From contig RSEF01000005.1 of the NCBI GenBank assembly GCA_003993805.1, positions 16,759,324 through 16,823,323 on the forward strand: a DNA stretch of 64,000 nucleotides, given 5' to 3'. Numbering within the stretch: the stretch's first letter is position 1; each line of letters opens with the position of its first letter. Source of the DNA: Himantopus leucocephalus. Its lineage: Eukaryota > Chordata > Aves > Charadriiformes > Recurvirostridae. Shown here piece after piece: positions 49,834 through 61,465 of the stretch. The notes under the pieces were generated by a model, which worked only from the letters and a program-made list of their open reading frames with translations, was not told where the DNA came from and ran no database searches. A program made the position numbers and the translations under genes.

Positions 49834-52800
49834 CATTCTTAAAACAGCTTATGAAGCCGTAGAGGATGAAAGGCCCTGAATTAATGTGAGACAGTGTTGT
49901 TACTGGGAGTGTGTATGTGCTTGAAGTGCAGAGAATGCTGCAGGTTAGACAGTAGAAACATTTATTCCAGTAGTTTCCATACTCATTCCAGTTCATTTTT
50001 GTACTGTCTAGCATTACAAGCAAGCAGGATTAAGGCAAGTGAAAGACCAGCATTTTTTTCTCCGGCTATGTCAACAGTAGAGATTATCACTTGGGAAAAG
50101 TTTTCTGGAGGAAGCCAACACCTTGCTGCTTTGCCTAAAGCTTAACCACTGCAAATAGTGGGGTGACCCAATGAACGTATTCAGTGAAGAATCTGTGTAC
50201 GTGTGTTCTCACACGGTTTTGCATAATTCTACTATGTCAGTAAAACTGTAGCTGTAATTGAAATTACATTGTCCTTAATGTTGGCCTTGGGCCCCTATCT
50301 GCCTTTCATCTCAATCCTATGCTTTTTTACTTGACCTCAAACAGCAGTGCAGCCTGACCATGGTGGGAGATCTGGTCACCTCCACATAGCAGAATGACTC
50401 AGCTGCTGCTGACTTTCCAGCCAGTGTCTGCAGGGTTTGAATCTACCATGTGCAGATCTTAACACAGAAAGCTGATGATCAGGAATTGCACAATTCCTTG
50501 TTCCTGGCTTCTGACCTGTCAGCATACCATGTCTCGCATTCTGCATGGAGTAGTGAAACGTATGGAGGAGAAACAAGTGTCTGCATAGATGTTCTTCACA
50601 GGAACGGACATGACATGGCAAGGTGATGAACCTTTGTCATCCTATGGCCTTTGGCAGGAATCTTGGTGCTGACTTAAGAAATGCACGTAGTACGTACAGG
50701 ATACAAGACCTGATGTAAATGGGGGAGGGTGGCTTGTAGAAGGCAAAGCAAGCCAACTCTGAACATCAGCAGAGACAACTTTTAAGTGATCTTTATTCTT
50801 TGGCAATTAGAGAAAGGGTGTGCATTGAAGCCAGGTTCTAACCTGCTTCCAAAATAAGACTGAAGAGTTCTGGCACACAGATTGTTTTTAGTCCTGTGTT
50901 TATAAATCAGTGTATGCATCCTTAAGGAACATAGTAAGAATGACTCAACTGTTTGGGGCAAGTCAGGTCTTTTCAAACATGTAGCAGATGCAGCAGCATC
51001 CTGTTCTCGGTGGTGCAAAATGAGTGAATACAGTGAGCAGCAGCTCCTAGAGTTCATGGAGGTGGGTACTGCTGGAAGTCATGTTATCAAGAAAGCAGTG
51101 GAGATATATGGGAAATTTAAAACTATAAACAAAGATGATGAAGGTAGTGGCAAGACTCCTGGGGAATGTGACAGGTTTTGAATGAAGACAACAACCAGTT
51201 TCTTCCATGATGTGTCTTTTCTCATAAAAAAGAGAAAGTAGGGGATGGGGATTCTTACAGACTTTGCCCGTCTTTTCCAGTATTCCTTGCTTTTAACTCC
51301 TGGGCTCCCTGAATTCCTGTTATTCTAGACTCAAACCAGGCAGATGACAGTGCTAGCTTATGCTTTACATATCAAAGGGAACTAATTAGCCAGGCTTTTC
51401 AAACATCTGTTCATATAATTCCTAACACAAAGTTAGAAATGGTATTTCTAGCAAGTTAAAGTTTACATTTGGATACCTTTACTCCAAAAGGATTCCCAAG
51501 AGGATTCACCACTACATGTATGCCAGAAGCATCATCATTCAAACAACAAAATGAGTCCAGAGAAATGCATCAGATAATTTCTTATTCTTTGGGTAGAAAT
51601 ATGCAGAGATTTAAACTGCATGCCACAGACCTCCCAGGAATTTGCATCCAGCTAAAATTTCATAGCAGGGGAGATATCATAAAAGGCAACAGCCAAAATG
51701 GTATGTAGAGGGGAGTAAAAGCTTGGAGGACATATTGATGGCTCATGTCCTCATCAAGCTTAACCACCTGTATTTAGCCAGTGCTACTGCTGCAAATAAG
51801 TTTGTGCTTTATCAGCTTGACCACAAAGGTTAATTAAACTTCTTTCTGGATTTGATATCTTTCCAAGAACATGTATCAAATGATCTGTAGAGGCTGGCCA
51901 GTTTGCTACAGGTAATGCTGTTATGCACAAGAAAACACAAATCTATCAGGGCACAGTGAACCTATCAGAAATCTGCCAAGAAAACAGGGAATAGGTTCCA
52001 GTTGGATAAAATTTCCTCATGTCAAAGAAACTATATGCTTAAAGCCAGGCTTGGCGTCACTCACTATTTCACGACAAGCCTCAGAGTCCTCTGATGCCTG
52101 TCTTAAAGCAAACAGCTGATGTTCAGAGGTTACATGAAAAATCCGAACTTTCCATTCTATGCAGTGATACTCATGGAAACGCTGGAATAGATGTCTGCTT
52201 GTCACTATTACTACATAGGACAGATGGCATAAATTTCAAATATCACTGTGTCCTACTATATTTTATTTTCTGAACACTTGCCTCTTGAATGGATATCACA
52301 TTAAAGGCACAATTTTGAAAAACTACTTTCCTAGAGGAAACTCACCTGGAGGTCATAAATCAGGAAAGCATAAACAAAACAGCCTAGCCAGGCTCTATAG
52401 CTTTAAAGACATCCTGTAATGAGGAACAGAGAAAAGGATACAGAAAAGAATGGGATGCAGCTTTTGCTATGTACATCAACTTTGATGAACCACACCCATA
52501 TCAGAGAAAAGAGGAGAAACCTCCCGAACCCAATAACCCCTTCCAATTCAGTGGGAAAAAAAAATCCTCTCTGCTCAAGATCTGGTTTAACTCTCTGTGT
52601 GCAAACAGAATAAGGCAACTGGGTACCTGTGAGAGGGGAATGCCACAGCAGCACTGCTGTACCCTCTTAGCTCTGACCGATATCCAGGACTTCAGAGTCT
52701 GAAAAACACACCTAGAAGCCAAATCATGCATGAAAGGACATGAAGGAAATGATTGCTTCCTACTCTGTCTTTCAATACCCTCCTCTCCCTGGAGCTATTG

Positions 52801-54581
52801 TGAGGATGGGGGAGAGGGGACATATCACAGCTGTAAAATCTATTCCCAGGATTTCTCCTCCAAACTTATCTCAACCCTTCCATAGGGATCAAGCTCCATC
52901 TTCAAGTTATTTAGTTTTCTAATAGCCTTTTGGAAGACCAACGCCAAATCCAGTACTTTCAAGGTCATGACTGCTTTAGCACTGTCTGATATTTAGCCTA
53001 CTTCAGTTTCCGGTTTGCATCATTCCCTATGCATTATTCGTCACCCCACTTCAGATTCAAACATTTTATGTGTATACAAAGAAATGTTATAACCCCCTTT
53101 AAATCTTTGGCTAAATAAGCTATGCTCTTATAACTTATTTTAATCAAATACTTCATAGTCCTTACTCCTTTTGAGCAACAGAAACTCAGGAAAAAAGAGA
53201 ACACATGCTAAAATACATGTATTTTATAGAAAAAGAGCAAGATTGAGCGGATCAGACAAGTGAAGGTTTGAGTGAAAGACCTGGGAAAAGAAATTAAGCC
53301 ATTCATATTTTTATTCATGTATGTATATGTATATGTGTAATTGCATTTATGCAAATTTGTTTTTCTCTCCATGGAAACAGAGTTTTTACACAACAAACTG
53401 TCTCAATGTCTTCTTGTATAGAAAAGCTATGAACATGGTATTTTAGTACAACAGGGAATCATGTACATTTATAGTATTAGAAGATACTCGGAATCACTGC
53501 CTAACTCTTTGTTACCCTTCAGTAATTTCTGTTCAGACAGGAGCAGCTAGTCAGGAAATTTCTGTTTTCATAGACAGTGAGAAAATAGCTACATGAGGTA
53601 AAACAATTTTTTTTCTTTTTGGACAATAATTGAAAATCAGAGACTTTGCTGGGTGTCTTCACAGGAATGGCATTAGTTGAGACCACTTGGGGATTTATTT
53701 TTGGGGGTTTTTTTGGTTTTTTTTTTAATCCTGTCTTAACACACATCATAGCCAGCCAGGAGTGCTTGAATCTGGGTTTTGGCTCTGAGTAGATTTTGTC
53801 TGTTCATTTGTTTTGTTCATAGACCCTGTCAGTGCAATAAGCCAAATGAAACTAAACTCTTCCACTTCAAAAATGTCTGAAATCCAGATGTGATTGATTT
53901 TATTGCTTATCTTCTTGCAGCCAGCAGCTAGAGAGTTAGCTCTCTGATGAGACGCTGCAGCAGACATTCACTGTGTGTGACACGAAACACTGGTTTCCAC
54001 GGAAATCTATATAATCCCTATAGTGACTGTTTAGTGATTATACAGTGATCTACATAAGCTCTGAAGTTTAGCTCTCTTCATTGTGTGTAGGATAAACCTG
54101 GAAAAAGTTGTATCTATTCAATTGTATGCATATTAGGGGGATTTAAACAAACCAACACACAATACCAATATTAACTTTAAAGCTTTGTGCTTTTTAGAAG
54201 AATGTTCAAAGTGATGTCCACACATCAAGTGGCTTCCTCCTAACCAAGTGAAAGCTACAGAATGGCATTAAACTGCATTGCTCACTCTGGTGGACCCTGT
54301 ACTAAGTCCAGGCACATCAGAGATTAACCCAAACTGCTATGTAAATACAGAATACTCAAGGCAAAATCACTCAAAGGTCATGAACTGAGCTAATCTGAAA
54401 AATATTAATGAAAATGCCATTGAAGCATTTTTACCGTGAAAAGAAAGAAAAAGGGGAAAGACTTTGCAAGACCAAGTTAAAGAAAATTACATTTTTGATC
54501 AAGAAAAAATTATTTCAGCAAGGTAAAAATGCCACTTTTTGTGGCTCTAACTTGCATTAATTTTTTGGTTATGGAATGAAT
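49834..54581. other. non-coding region, no supported gene
   Basis: About 4.7 kb of AT-rich sequence with no recognised gene or element. It contains a short ATGTATAT-type microsatellite at 53317-53338 and a G/T homopolymer-rich patch at about 53.70-53.73 kb. Confidence 0.55.
53317..53338 (+). repeat. ATGTAT-type microsatellite
   Basis: A short alternating AT/GT tract made of ATGTAT-like units within AT-rich DNA. Confidence 0.65.
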
Positions 54582-55013
54582 AATAGAATTGTAAGAGTTG
54601 GAAGGGACCTGAAAGATCATCTAGTTTCAACTGCTGTGCCATGGGCAGGGATATCTTCCACTAGAACAGGTTACTCAAAGCCCCATCCAACCTGGCTTTG
54701 AAGACTTCCAGGGGTGGCCATCCACAACTTCTCTGGGCAACCTGTTCCACTGTCTCACCACCCTCACAGTAAAGAATTTCTTCCTAATTCCTAATCTAAA
54801 TGTACCCTCTTTCAGTTCAAAACCATTACCCCTTGTCCTATCATGATACTCCCTGATAAAAAGTCCCCCCCCATCTTTCCTGTAGGCCCCCTTTAAGTAC
54901 TGGAAGGCTGTTATAAGGTCTCCCTGAAGCCTTCGCTTCTCCAGGCTGAACAGCCCTAACTCTCTCAGCCTGTCTTCATAGCAGAGGTGATCCAGCCCTC
55001 TGATCATTTTTAT
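54582..55013 (-). mobile_element. CR1 3' end (5'-truncated), minus strand
   Basis: Antisense CR1 copy. From low coordinates it shows a degraded tail, AGAGTTGGAAGGGACCTGAA, GATCATCTAGTTTCAACTG, TGTTCCACTGTCTCACCACC and CACAGTAAAGAATTTCTTCC. It then reads GGCCCCCTTTAAGTACTGG, TTCTCCAGGCTGAACAGCCC and GGTGATCCAGCCCTCTGATC. It shares its block order with the copy at 37326-37634 but extends about 130 bp further toward the 5' side. It has the last part of ORF2 and the 3' UTR. The 5' boundary near 55013 abuts an AT-rich short tandem array. Confidence 0.95.
54675..55007 (-). pseudogene. CR1 ORF2 C-terminal fragment
   Basis: A 110-codon open stretch on the minus strand. It shows [58 protein letters not shown] and [14 protein letters not shown], which is the conserved C-terminus of the CR1 ORF2 protein after the polymerase domain. 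It carries no catalytic residues, and the rest of the protein is missing through 5' truncation. It is an open but non-functional remnant; the initial Met is simply an internal codon. Confidence 0.88.
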
Positions 55014-55033
55014 TATGTTTTATGCTATCAAAC

Positions 55034-55098
55034 ATATAAAATATATGGACTATATAAAATATATGAACCGTATAAATTACATGGACTGTATTTAATAC
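55034..55098 (+). repeat. imperfect AT-rich tandem repeat, about 18-20-bp unit
   Basis: Roughly three diverged copies of a TATAAAATATATGGAC-like unit follow one another (TATAAAATATATGGACTA, TATAAAATATATGAACCG, TATAAATTACATGGACTG). The array starts about 20 bases from the CR1 boundary. Confidence 0.65.
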
Positions 55099-55927
55099 TA
55101 AGAGAAATGTATATGTATGTTTGTATGCTTATATGTAAGGGAATTTCAATAAATTAAAACTATAATACTGTAACAAATAAACTGAAAACTGAGAAAAAAG
55201 TCACTTTTTTTTCCCCTTCAAAGAACTCATTTTAAACCAACCTGGTGGTTGGGTATCTCCTGGTTTAGTTTTCCCACTGAAATCCCAGCAGTTAAACTCA
55301 TCAGCTGTGTCGCTTATGAACTTTCACAGCTCAGAACAAGTTGACAAAAGACAAATTGCTGAAGAGGGGCTGAAGAGTATTCTGCACAGACAGCTGTGTT
55401 AGTGATTTGATTTTATGACAAGCAAACAGTGCTTACCAAAAGGGATTTATTAAGATATATAACACAGCCTACCTTCTGCTTCCCTGCAAGTGTCAACATT
55501 GCTAAAGCCTAATATTGCATAGACTTTATTACACTCTTACCTGGCACTTGTCTGATCTTTGCTATTCACATAACCTGCCTGATAAGGCACCATTGAGGCA
55601 TGTAACTTGTTGTAAATGCTTTATCTTTTTTCACTTGTAATCTTGTTATGCCACCATCAGATAGACTCTGAAACTTATGCATTGGTTCCAAATGAATTTT
55701 CTATGTTTATTGTAGTAAAACAATCTGTGTTTTCCTGTTGGAAACATAAGGAAAAGCTTTTTACACAGTTACCAGTTTTCTGAGAGCCCTAGTGGGAATA
55801 TACAGGCATTTGGTAATTTCCAAAACATGCTATTTTTCCCACAAGATTAAGGTCACCATATTTTTTGCTAGCTCTTTAACACCAATTTATTGCTTAGATT
55901 TTGTCTGCCCCATTCCCCCAACTCCAA

Positions 55928-55950
55928 ACACACACGCACGCACGTGCACA
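55928..55950 (+). repeat. CA/CG alternating tract
   Basis: A short ACACACACGCACGCACGTG-type alternating purine/pyrimidine stretch, a degenerate (CA)n microsatellite. Confidence 0.75.
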
Positions 55951-57800
55951 AAGTGGCCTAATGCCCCATAAATACACTACCATAAATTCAGCCAAATCAA
56001 CATCCCCTTCGTATTTTTGAATGAAATCTGCAAAATACCTCTGATCACACTGAAATTTAACCTTTTAACATTTTGTTCGATCCCATGGACTCTTTAGCAT
56101 CTGCAGGACTAGGACTTTCACATGTGGAATTAACTCATTCGTTTCATATAGCCTTAGGGTAGCAGCTGTTCCAGCAGATTTTGGGGTACTTTTTCCTGTT
56201 TTATCTTCCCCATCTCTTTGCCAACTCACTAGTCCTGTTCCACAGTGGTGCTATGACAGCTCCAGCACAAGTTGAGACTGGTTTGAGGAAAGGGGCAACT
56301 TACCCTTTGGGTTAATGATTTCATATAAATATTTGGAAAAATGATTTGGAATGAAATGGTTAATATTATCATGAGGAGTAAGCACCTTAGTTCTCTTTAG
56401 CTAGCTAATCTGTCACTGTTAAGCCATTGATATCACTGGCTTGCAAAGTTTGAAATAGCTCCCATGACAACCCACCTTTAGCTGTAAACTAAATTCCCCC
56501 ATTGTTTTGAATATGGGGAAGAGAAGCTGTAAACATATAAAATCAATGACTCGTGGCCATTCCAGTGGTGTAACATTTTTCAAGAGTCTGTTTATATCAG
56601 ATTTTTAAGCATCCTGACCAAAAAAAAAAGTATGATTTATGGTGCTTTAACCCTGAGAGCTGTCACGTAAGAAGCCACTGTGAAGCAAACAATATGCTGT
56701 GCCTTTTAACTACTTAGGCTACGGGGAAGGGTTCCCTCGGGGAAAATGCAACCTCCCCAACTGACAATAGATCATGTTTCCTTCACTTCTGTTTTTCTGG
56801 GACGCATGTCTGATGGATTTTGGTATAACAGCTGACCATTGTCCCTAGTCTTATTCATCTCCAGCGCTGCCTATTCTGAAGTCATTCCTGCAGTAGAAGC
56901 CAGGGATTTCTTCCTGGCAGAATTGTCCCACAGTGAGCTCCATATTCTTCTTTGCTGATGCTACTCAAGCTTTTTCAATCCCTTATGTATCAGTAGGATT
57001 TCCAACCTTGACCCATTGCTGCAAGGGTCCTGGCCTTGAATGTTCATCCAGTGAATGTAGCTGTGTTCCCCATTGGCAACACAAATGTGATCTTAAAAAT
57101 TAAGGAGATGCCTGCTTGGGAAATAATTCTGTATACGGACATTCACTGGTCAGAGAAACCTGGTACTTACAGCTCAGTAACTTCTCCCTCTCTCTTGTTC
57201 CTCACCAGTCCCTATGTAAAAGCAGGATGGGGAATAGGAGGGGTATATCTTCACGAGGATTAGGGGAGGTATGATAGGGGAGGTACTCAAAGTGGTAGAG
57301 CAGACTGCACTACACCTCCACCTCCCTGGCTAGTTATAAGAACTGATTAGGTCTAAATTGAATAATCCAGATCATCCCCTTGGGGTTACCTCTGGCTCTG
57401 CTTCCTCCAGTCAGGCAAAGCAGGATGTCTAGCATAGATTTGAACGAGTTGTTTTTAAACAGCTAACAGTGTCCCAACAAAGGAAATCTTCTGGTCTGCC
57501 AACAGCTATGTAAACATCCAACCATTGTTTCATTACTGTGGAAATGTTATCTAACTATTCCCTTTTATTTAACTATGGCTTCATCTCCCCCCAAAAGGAA
57601 GTGATTAACATTCATCAATGCACATTTAGCTTTGCATAACAATTTGGTGATCACTTAAAACTATAGGAATATCTTTTTAAGTTCTACTTAATCAGGATGT
57701 TTTTAATCTAAGAAACAAAAAAGTCGAAGAAACAACAAAGTCCTAACATGTAAAGAAGTTGGGTTAATAATATCAATTTACAAGTCTAACAATTTAACAA

Positions 57801-57819
57801 TACCCTATACTATAGGGTA
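57801..57819. repeat. near-perfect palindrome (9-bp arms, 1-base centre)
   Basis: The arms TACCCTATA and TATAGGGTA are exact reverse complements around a single C. The sequence is AT-rich, so chance formation is plausible. No functional context is seen. Confidence 0.7.
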
Positions 57820-59591
57820 TATATACTATATCCCAGAGTTTATAGGAAAACCTAATCCATAAAGAATATTTTCATTTTCCTGGGTCTTGTAATGTTGACT
57901 GTCCCTGCTATTTTACCAAAAGGTTTTGTGGAAGGTTGGTAAACAAGTAGAGACCAAAAGTAAGATAAAACCCCAGCACTTGAATTTAGTAGGTGGGTCA
58001 TATATTTTGAAAAAGGACTAGCCTTAATTAAGTGACACTTTACAGAGTAGCATGAAATACAGTATGAAGATCCTCAGTGTCTTGATAACAACAACAAATT
58101 AACCTAGTAAGTGTAAGCTTGCTGTGATGGATGGGATGAAGAGAGAGAGCTGGGAGGGAAATTCACAATGCAAAGTTCTTCATGGGATACAAGGAGGCTG
58201 AATGAACTGATGTTAATAAAAGTGGAGACCCCTGACATTTTGCAATAATAAATATTCTTTATAATTAATTTTAGTCATGTTATAGGAAGTTCCTATACGT
58301 TTACAACCACTACCACTGTTCACCAGCAGTGGATATTAAGTGCAGATGTGGAGGCATAAGGCCTTTTTCATATTGACTAATAGGTGGCCCTTTTTGTTGC
58401 TGAGTTGTTCCTGCTGAAGAAGGTCCTTTGATTTCCTGCAGCTCCTGAGCAGGTCTTCCCTCCAGGCACCCTGTATTGCAAGTAGTTGCAACCCTATTTT
58501 GGAGTGCTTTCCCTTTGTGTCAGCTGATACACAAAATTACCAGAGGCAGTGAAATGAAGGTAACAGATGGGATCAAAACACAGTTGTAGTCAGTGAGGAT
58601 CTTTCCCTTGAGTTCTCTGCCCTTGAGATCTGACGCTTTTTATTAAATGGACTGCTTTGTTCAGGCTGCTGAAACCATCCTTGGATGCTGAAATATGGTC
58701 CTTCCTAGAAGTTCACATGTCTGCTGGCTTGAGATGAGTTCCATGAAATGTCACTGATCACAAGAGTACACATGACAATGGTGATGCTAGGATTGGGCAG
58801 CTTTACAGGACGAAGAGATGGAATCAATGGTTGCCTTTGGAAATCAAAGTAATATTTAACTTAGCATTTGCTGTCAGCACAACTGAACTCTGCTTCCCCA
58901 AAGTAGTGGAAAATTTCCTTGATCATGAAGTTACTACCATTTTAATACTGTCTTTCCACTGTTTACCGAGAGTCTGTAAACTCCAAACAGACCCCTCTCA
59001 GGATTTGTTGTGTCTATTGCTGTATGATTGAATATAAATGCAGGTTAGACTGTGAGCTTTGTAGACAAGAGGGTTTACAAAGCATTCAGTTCCTGCAAGG
59101 AGCACACAGAAGGAGTTGCAAAGGATCTGGACAATAAATTGCAGGATAAAGAATGGAAGGTCAAATCTGGGACATACTCCTGATGGGATCTCTCTCCCTA
59201 TCAGATCACAGTGATTTGATGGGTTATGGGTAGGAAGGCTGAGACACACTTTGTGCTCAGTAGGTCAAGGATGGAGCCCTGCTAAGTATCTATAAATGAT
59301 TGTTCACAACAAATTCTAGTTATAATGGATGCCCAAAGCTTATCTGTCAATAAAATATGAGGGCTTCAAATACACTCAGTCTGATGTGGGCACTTAACTG
59401 AGGTACTTAAATTAGGACCTGAGTCAGTGTAGAGTAACACAGAAGATTTGTATTTCTAATGGGCTGAACTGCCTCGGTGAGGTATTGACTCGGTGGGCAA
59501 CTAAAGGTCTTAACTCACTAACGCACTTACACGGATGAAATTAGGCAGTATAAGCCCAAGGTGACATTTGGGGTATTCAGGGTCTGACCTC

Positions 59592-59654
59592 ATCTATACA
59601 GATTAAAACAAGATTGTATACAGATCTATCTATATCTATACAGATTAAACAAGA
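59592..59654 (+). repeat. short direct duplication at the 5' side of a CR1
   Basis: ATCTATACAGATTAAAACA plus AGA at 59592-59613 recurs as ATCTATACAGATTAAACA plus AGA at 59634-59654, with one A fewer. A 20-base spacer containing TATACAGAT separates the two. The second copy runs into the CR1 coding sequence, which marks a local duplication at or near the insertion boundary. Confidence 0.7.
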
Positions 59655-60245
59655 GGAGTTAGAGATATGTGCATGCCTGCTGGGCTACGATCTCAATGGC
59701 ATCATGGAGATGTGGTGGCATGGCTCCTATGAATGGAGTGTTAGAATGGAAGGATACAGATTATTTAGGAAGGACAGGCAGGGGAGAGGAGGAGGGGGTG
59801 TTGCTCTCTATGTTAGTGACCAGCTGGAGTGCATGGAGCTCTGCCTGGGGATGGATGAGGAGCCAAGCGAGAGCTTATGGGTCAGGATTAAAGGGAGAGC
59901 AGAGACAGGTCACATTACAGTGTGGGTCTGCTACAGGCCACCTGACCAAGAAGACCAAGTGGATGAGGTCCTCTATAGACAGATAGGAGCAGCCTCACAT
60001 TCACAAGCCCTGATCCTTATGGCAGACTTCAACTAACCCAATATCTGTTGGAGGGACAACACAGCAGGGCATAAGCAATCCAGGAGGTTCCTGGAATGTG
60101 CTGATGATAACTGCCAAATGATAGAAGAGCCAACAAGGAAAGGTGCTATGCTGGACCTTGTTTTCACCAACAAGGAGGGGCTGGTGGGGAATGTGAAGCT
60201 CGAGGGCAGCCTTGGTTGCAGTGACTATGAAATGGTGGAGATCAA
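59649..60245 (+). pseudogene. CR1 endonuclease domain with stop codon and altered catalytic residue
   Basis: The endonuclease frame starts at QEELEICACLLGYDL and runs through IMEMWWHGSYEW (Glu kept, the usual Asp after WW changed to His), KDRQGRGGGGVALYV, WVCYRPPDQEDQ and LILMADFN. The codon after ADFN is TAA (60034-60036). The frame continues beyond it as [20 protein letters not shown], then a [20 protein letters not shown] segment and [13 protein letters not shown]. The His of the conserved S-D-H triplet is Tyr in this copy, and Gly of the GDFN motif is Ala. The domain would nick DNA at the insertion target in an intact CR1, but here it is disabled at several points. Confidence 0.88.
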
Positions 60246-60663
60246 GATCCGTCGGGCAGCAAGGAGGATGCACAGCAACCTCACTACCCTGGACTTCAGG
60301 AGAGTAGACTTTGACCTCTTCAGGGATCTGCTTGGCAGAGTACTGTGGGATAAAGCCCTGGAGGGAAGAGTTGCTCAAGAAAGCTGGCTAATCTTCAAGG
60401 ATCAGGAGCGATGTATCCCAACAAAGAGGAAGTCAGGCAAAAACACCAGGAGGCCTGCATGGATGAACAAGGAGCTCCTGGACAAATTCAGACACAAAAA
60501 GGAATCTTACAGAGGGTGGAAGCAAGGACAGGTAGCCTGGAAGGAAAACAGAGAAATTGTCCAAAAAGCCAGGGATTGGGTTAGGAAAGCTAAAGCCCTG
60601 ATAGAATTAAGCTGGCCGGGATGGCAAGGGCAACAAGAAAATATTCTACAGGTACATCAGTGA
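60246..60663 (+). pseudogene. CR1 ORF2 inter-domain region, frameshifted
   Basis: Continues the frame of the endonuclease with [75 protein letters not shown] and [21 protein letters not shown] few residues normally found between FKD and QERCIP are missing, consistent with a small in-frame deletion. At about 60617-60632 the frame shifts: the family's GNKK-FYRYI segment is readable only in another frame, and the original frame ends at 60663. Confidence 0.85.
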
Positions 60664-61465
60664 TAAAAGGAAGACTAGGGAAAATGTGGGCCCTCTCCAG
60701 AAGGAAACAGGAGACCTCGTTACCTGGGATATGGAGAAGGCTGAGGTACTCATCTACTTTTTTGCCTCAGTCTTCACCAGCAAGTGCTCTAGCCACACTG
60801 CCCAAGTCGCAGAAGGCAAAGGCAGGGACTGGGAGAATGAAGAACCGCCCACTGTAGGAGAAGATCAGGTTTGAGACCATCTAAGGAATCTGAAGGTGCA
60901 CAAGTCCATGGGACCTGATGAGATGCATCTGCAGGTCCTGAGGGAACTGGTGGTTGAAGCTGCCAAGCCACTACCTATCATATTTGAGAAGTTGTAGCAG
61001 TCCTGTGAAGTTCCCATGGACTTTTAAGAAGGAAAAAAAGGAAGACTCGGGGAACTACAGGCCAGTCAGTCTCACCTCTGTGCCCAGCAAGGTCATGGAA
61101 CAGATTTTCCTCAAAACTGTGCTAAGGTACAGGGAAAATAAGGAGGTGATCAGTGGCAGCCAACATGGCTTCACCAAAGGCAAATCATGTCTGACAAATT
61201 TGGTGGTGTTCCATGATGGGGTTACAGCCTTGTTGGATAAGGGACTTGTTGGATAAGCAACTGATGTCATCTACCTGGACTTTGTGCAAAGTATTTGACA
61301 CTGTCCCACACGACATCCTGGTCTCTAAATTGCAGAGACATTGATATGACAGATGGACCACTCAGTGGATAAGGAATCGGCTGGATGGTCACACTTGAAG
61401 AATTGTACTCAACGGCTTCATGTCCAAGTGGAGACCAGATACGAGTGGAGTTCCTCAGGCTGTCA
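60664..61465 (+). pseudogene. CR1 reverse transcriptase N-terminal half, frameshifted and truncated
   Basis: Linker and first polymerase motifs are readable in more than one frame: [59 protein letters not shown], then [20 protein letters not shown] and [20 protein letters not shown]. Next comes the region of motif A (61.27-61.31 kb), where the D-x-x-x-A-F-D pattern is split by a frameshift. Stops interrupt at several points, including after GEDQV (60874) and after IIFEKL (near 60997). The sequence ends at an S-G-V-P-Q-like segment, before the F-A-D-D motif, so no catalytic centre is present. Confidence 0.85.

Larger units (their letters stand above)
55014..59591. other. non-coding region, no supported gene
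   Basis: About 4.6 kb of AT-rich sequence. It holds a short AT-rich tandem array beside the CR1, a CA-rich tract near 55.94 kb and a perfect palindrome-like hairpin near 57.81 kb. No gene or other element is recognised. Confidence 0.55.
59649..61465 (+). mobile_element. CR1 LINE, internal ORF2 segment lacking its 3' end
   Basis: About 1.8 kb of CR1 in sense orientation, covering the endonuclease, linker and first half of the reverse transcriptase. Identity fades after GAGTGGAGTTCCTCAGG near 61450, inside the polymerase. The motif-C half of the polymerase, the ORF2 C-terminus and the 3' tail are all missing. CR1 insertions start at the 3' end and usually lack the 5' side, so loss of the 3' half implies a later deletion or rearrangement. 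It is of a different type from the minus copy at 20195: its inter-domain region reads [20 protein letters not shown] and [20 protein letters not shown]. Frameshifts and in-frame stops make it inactive. Confidence 0.93.
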
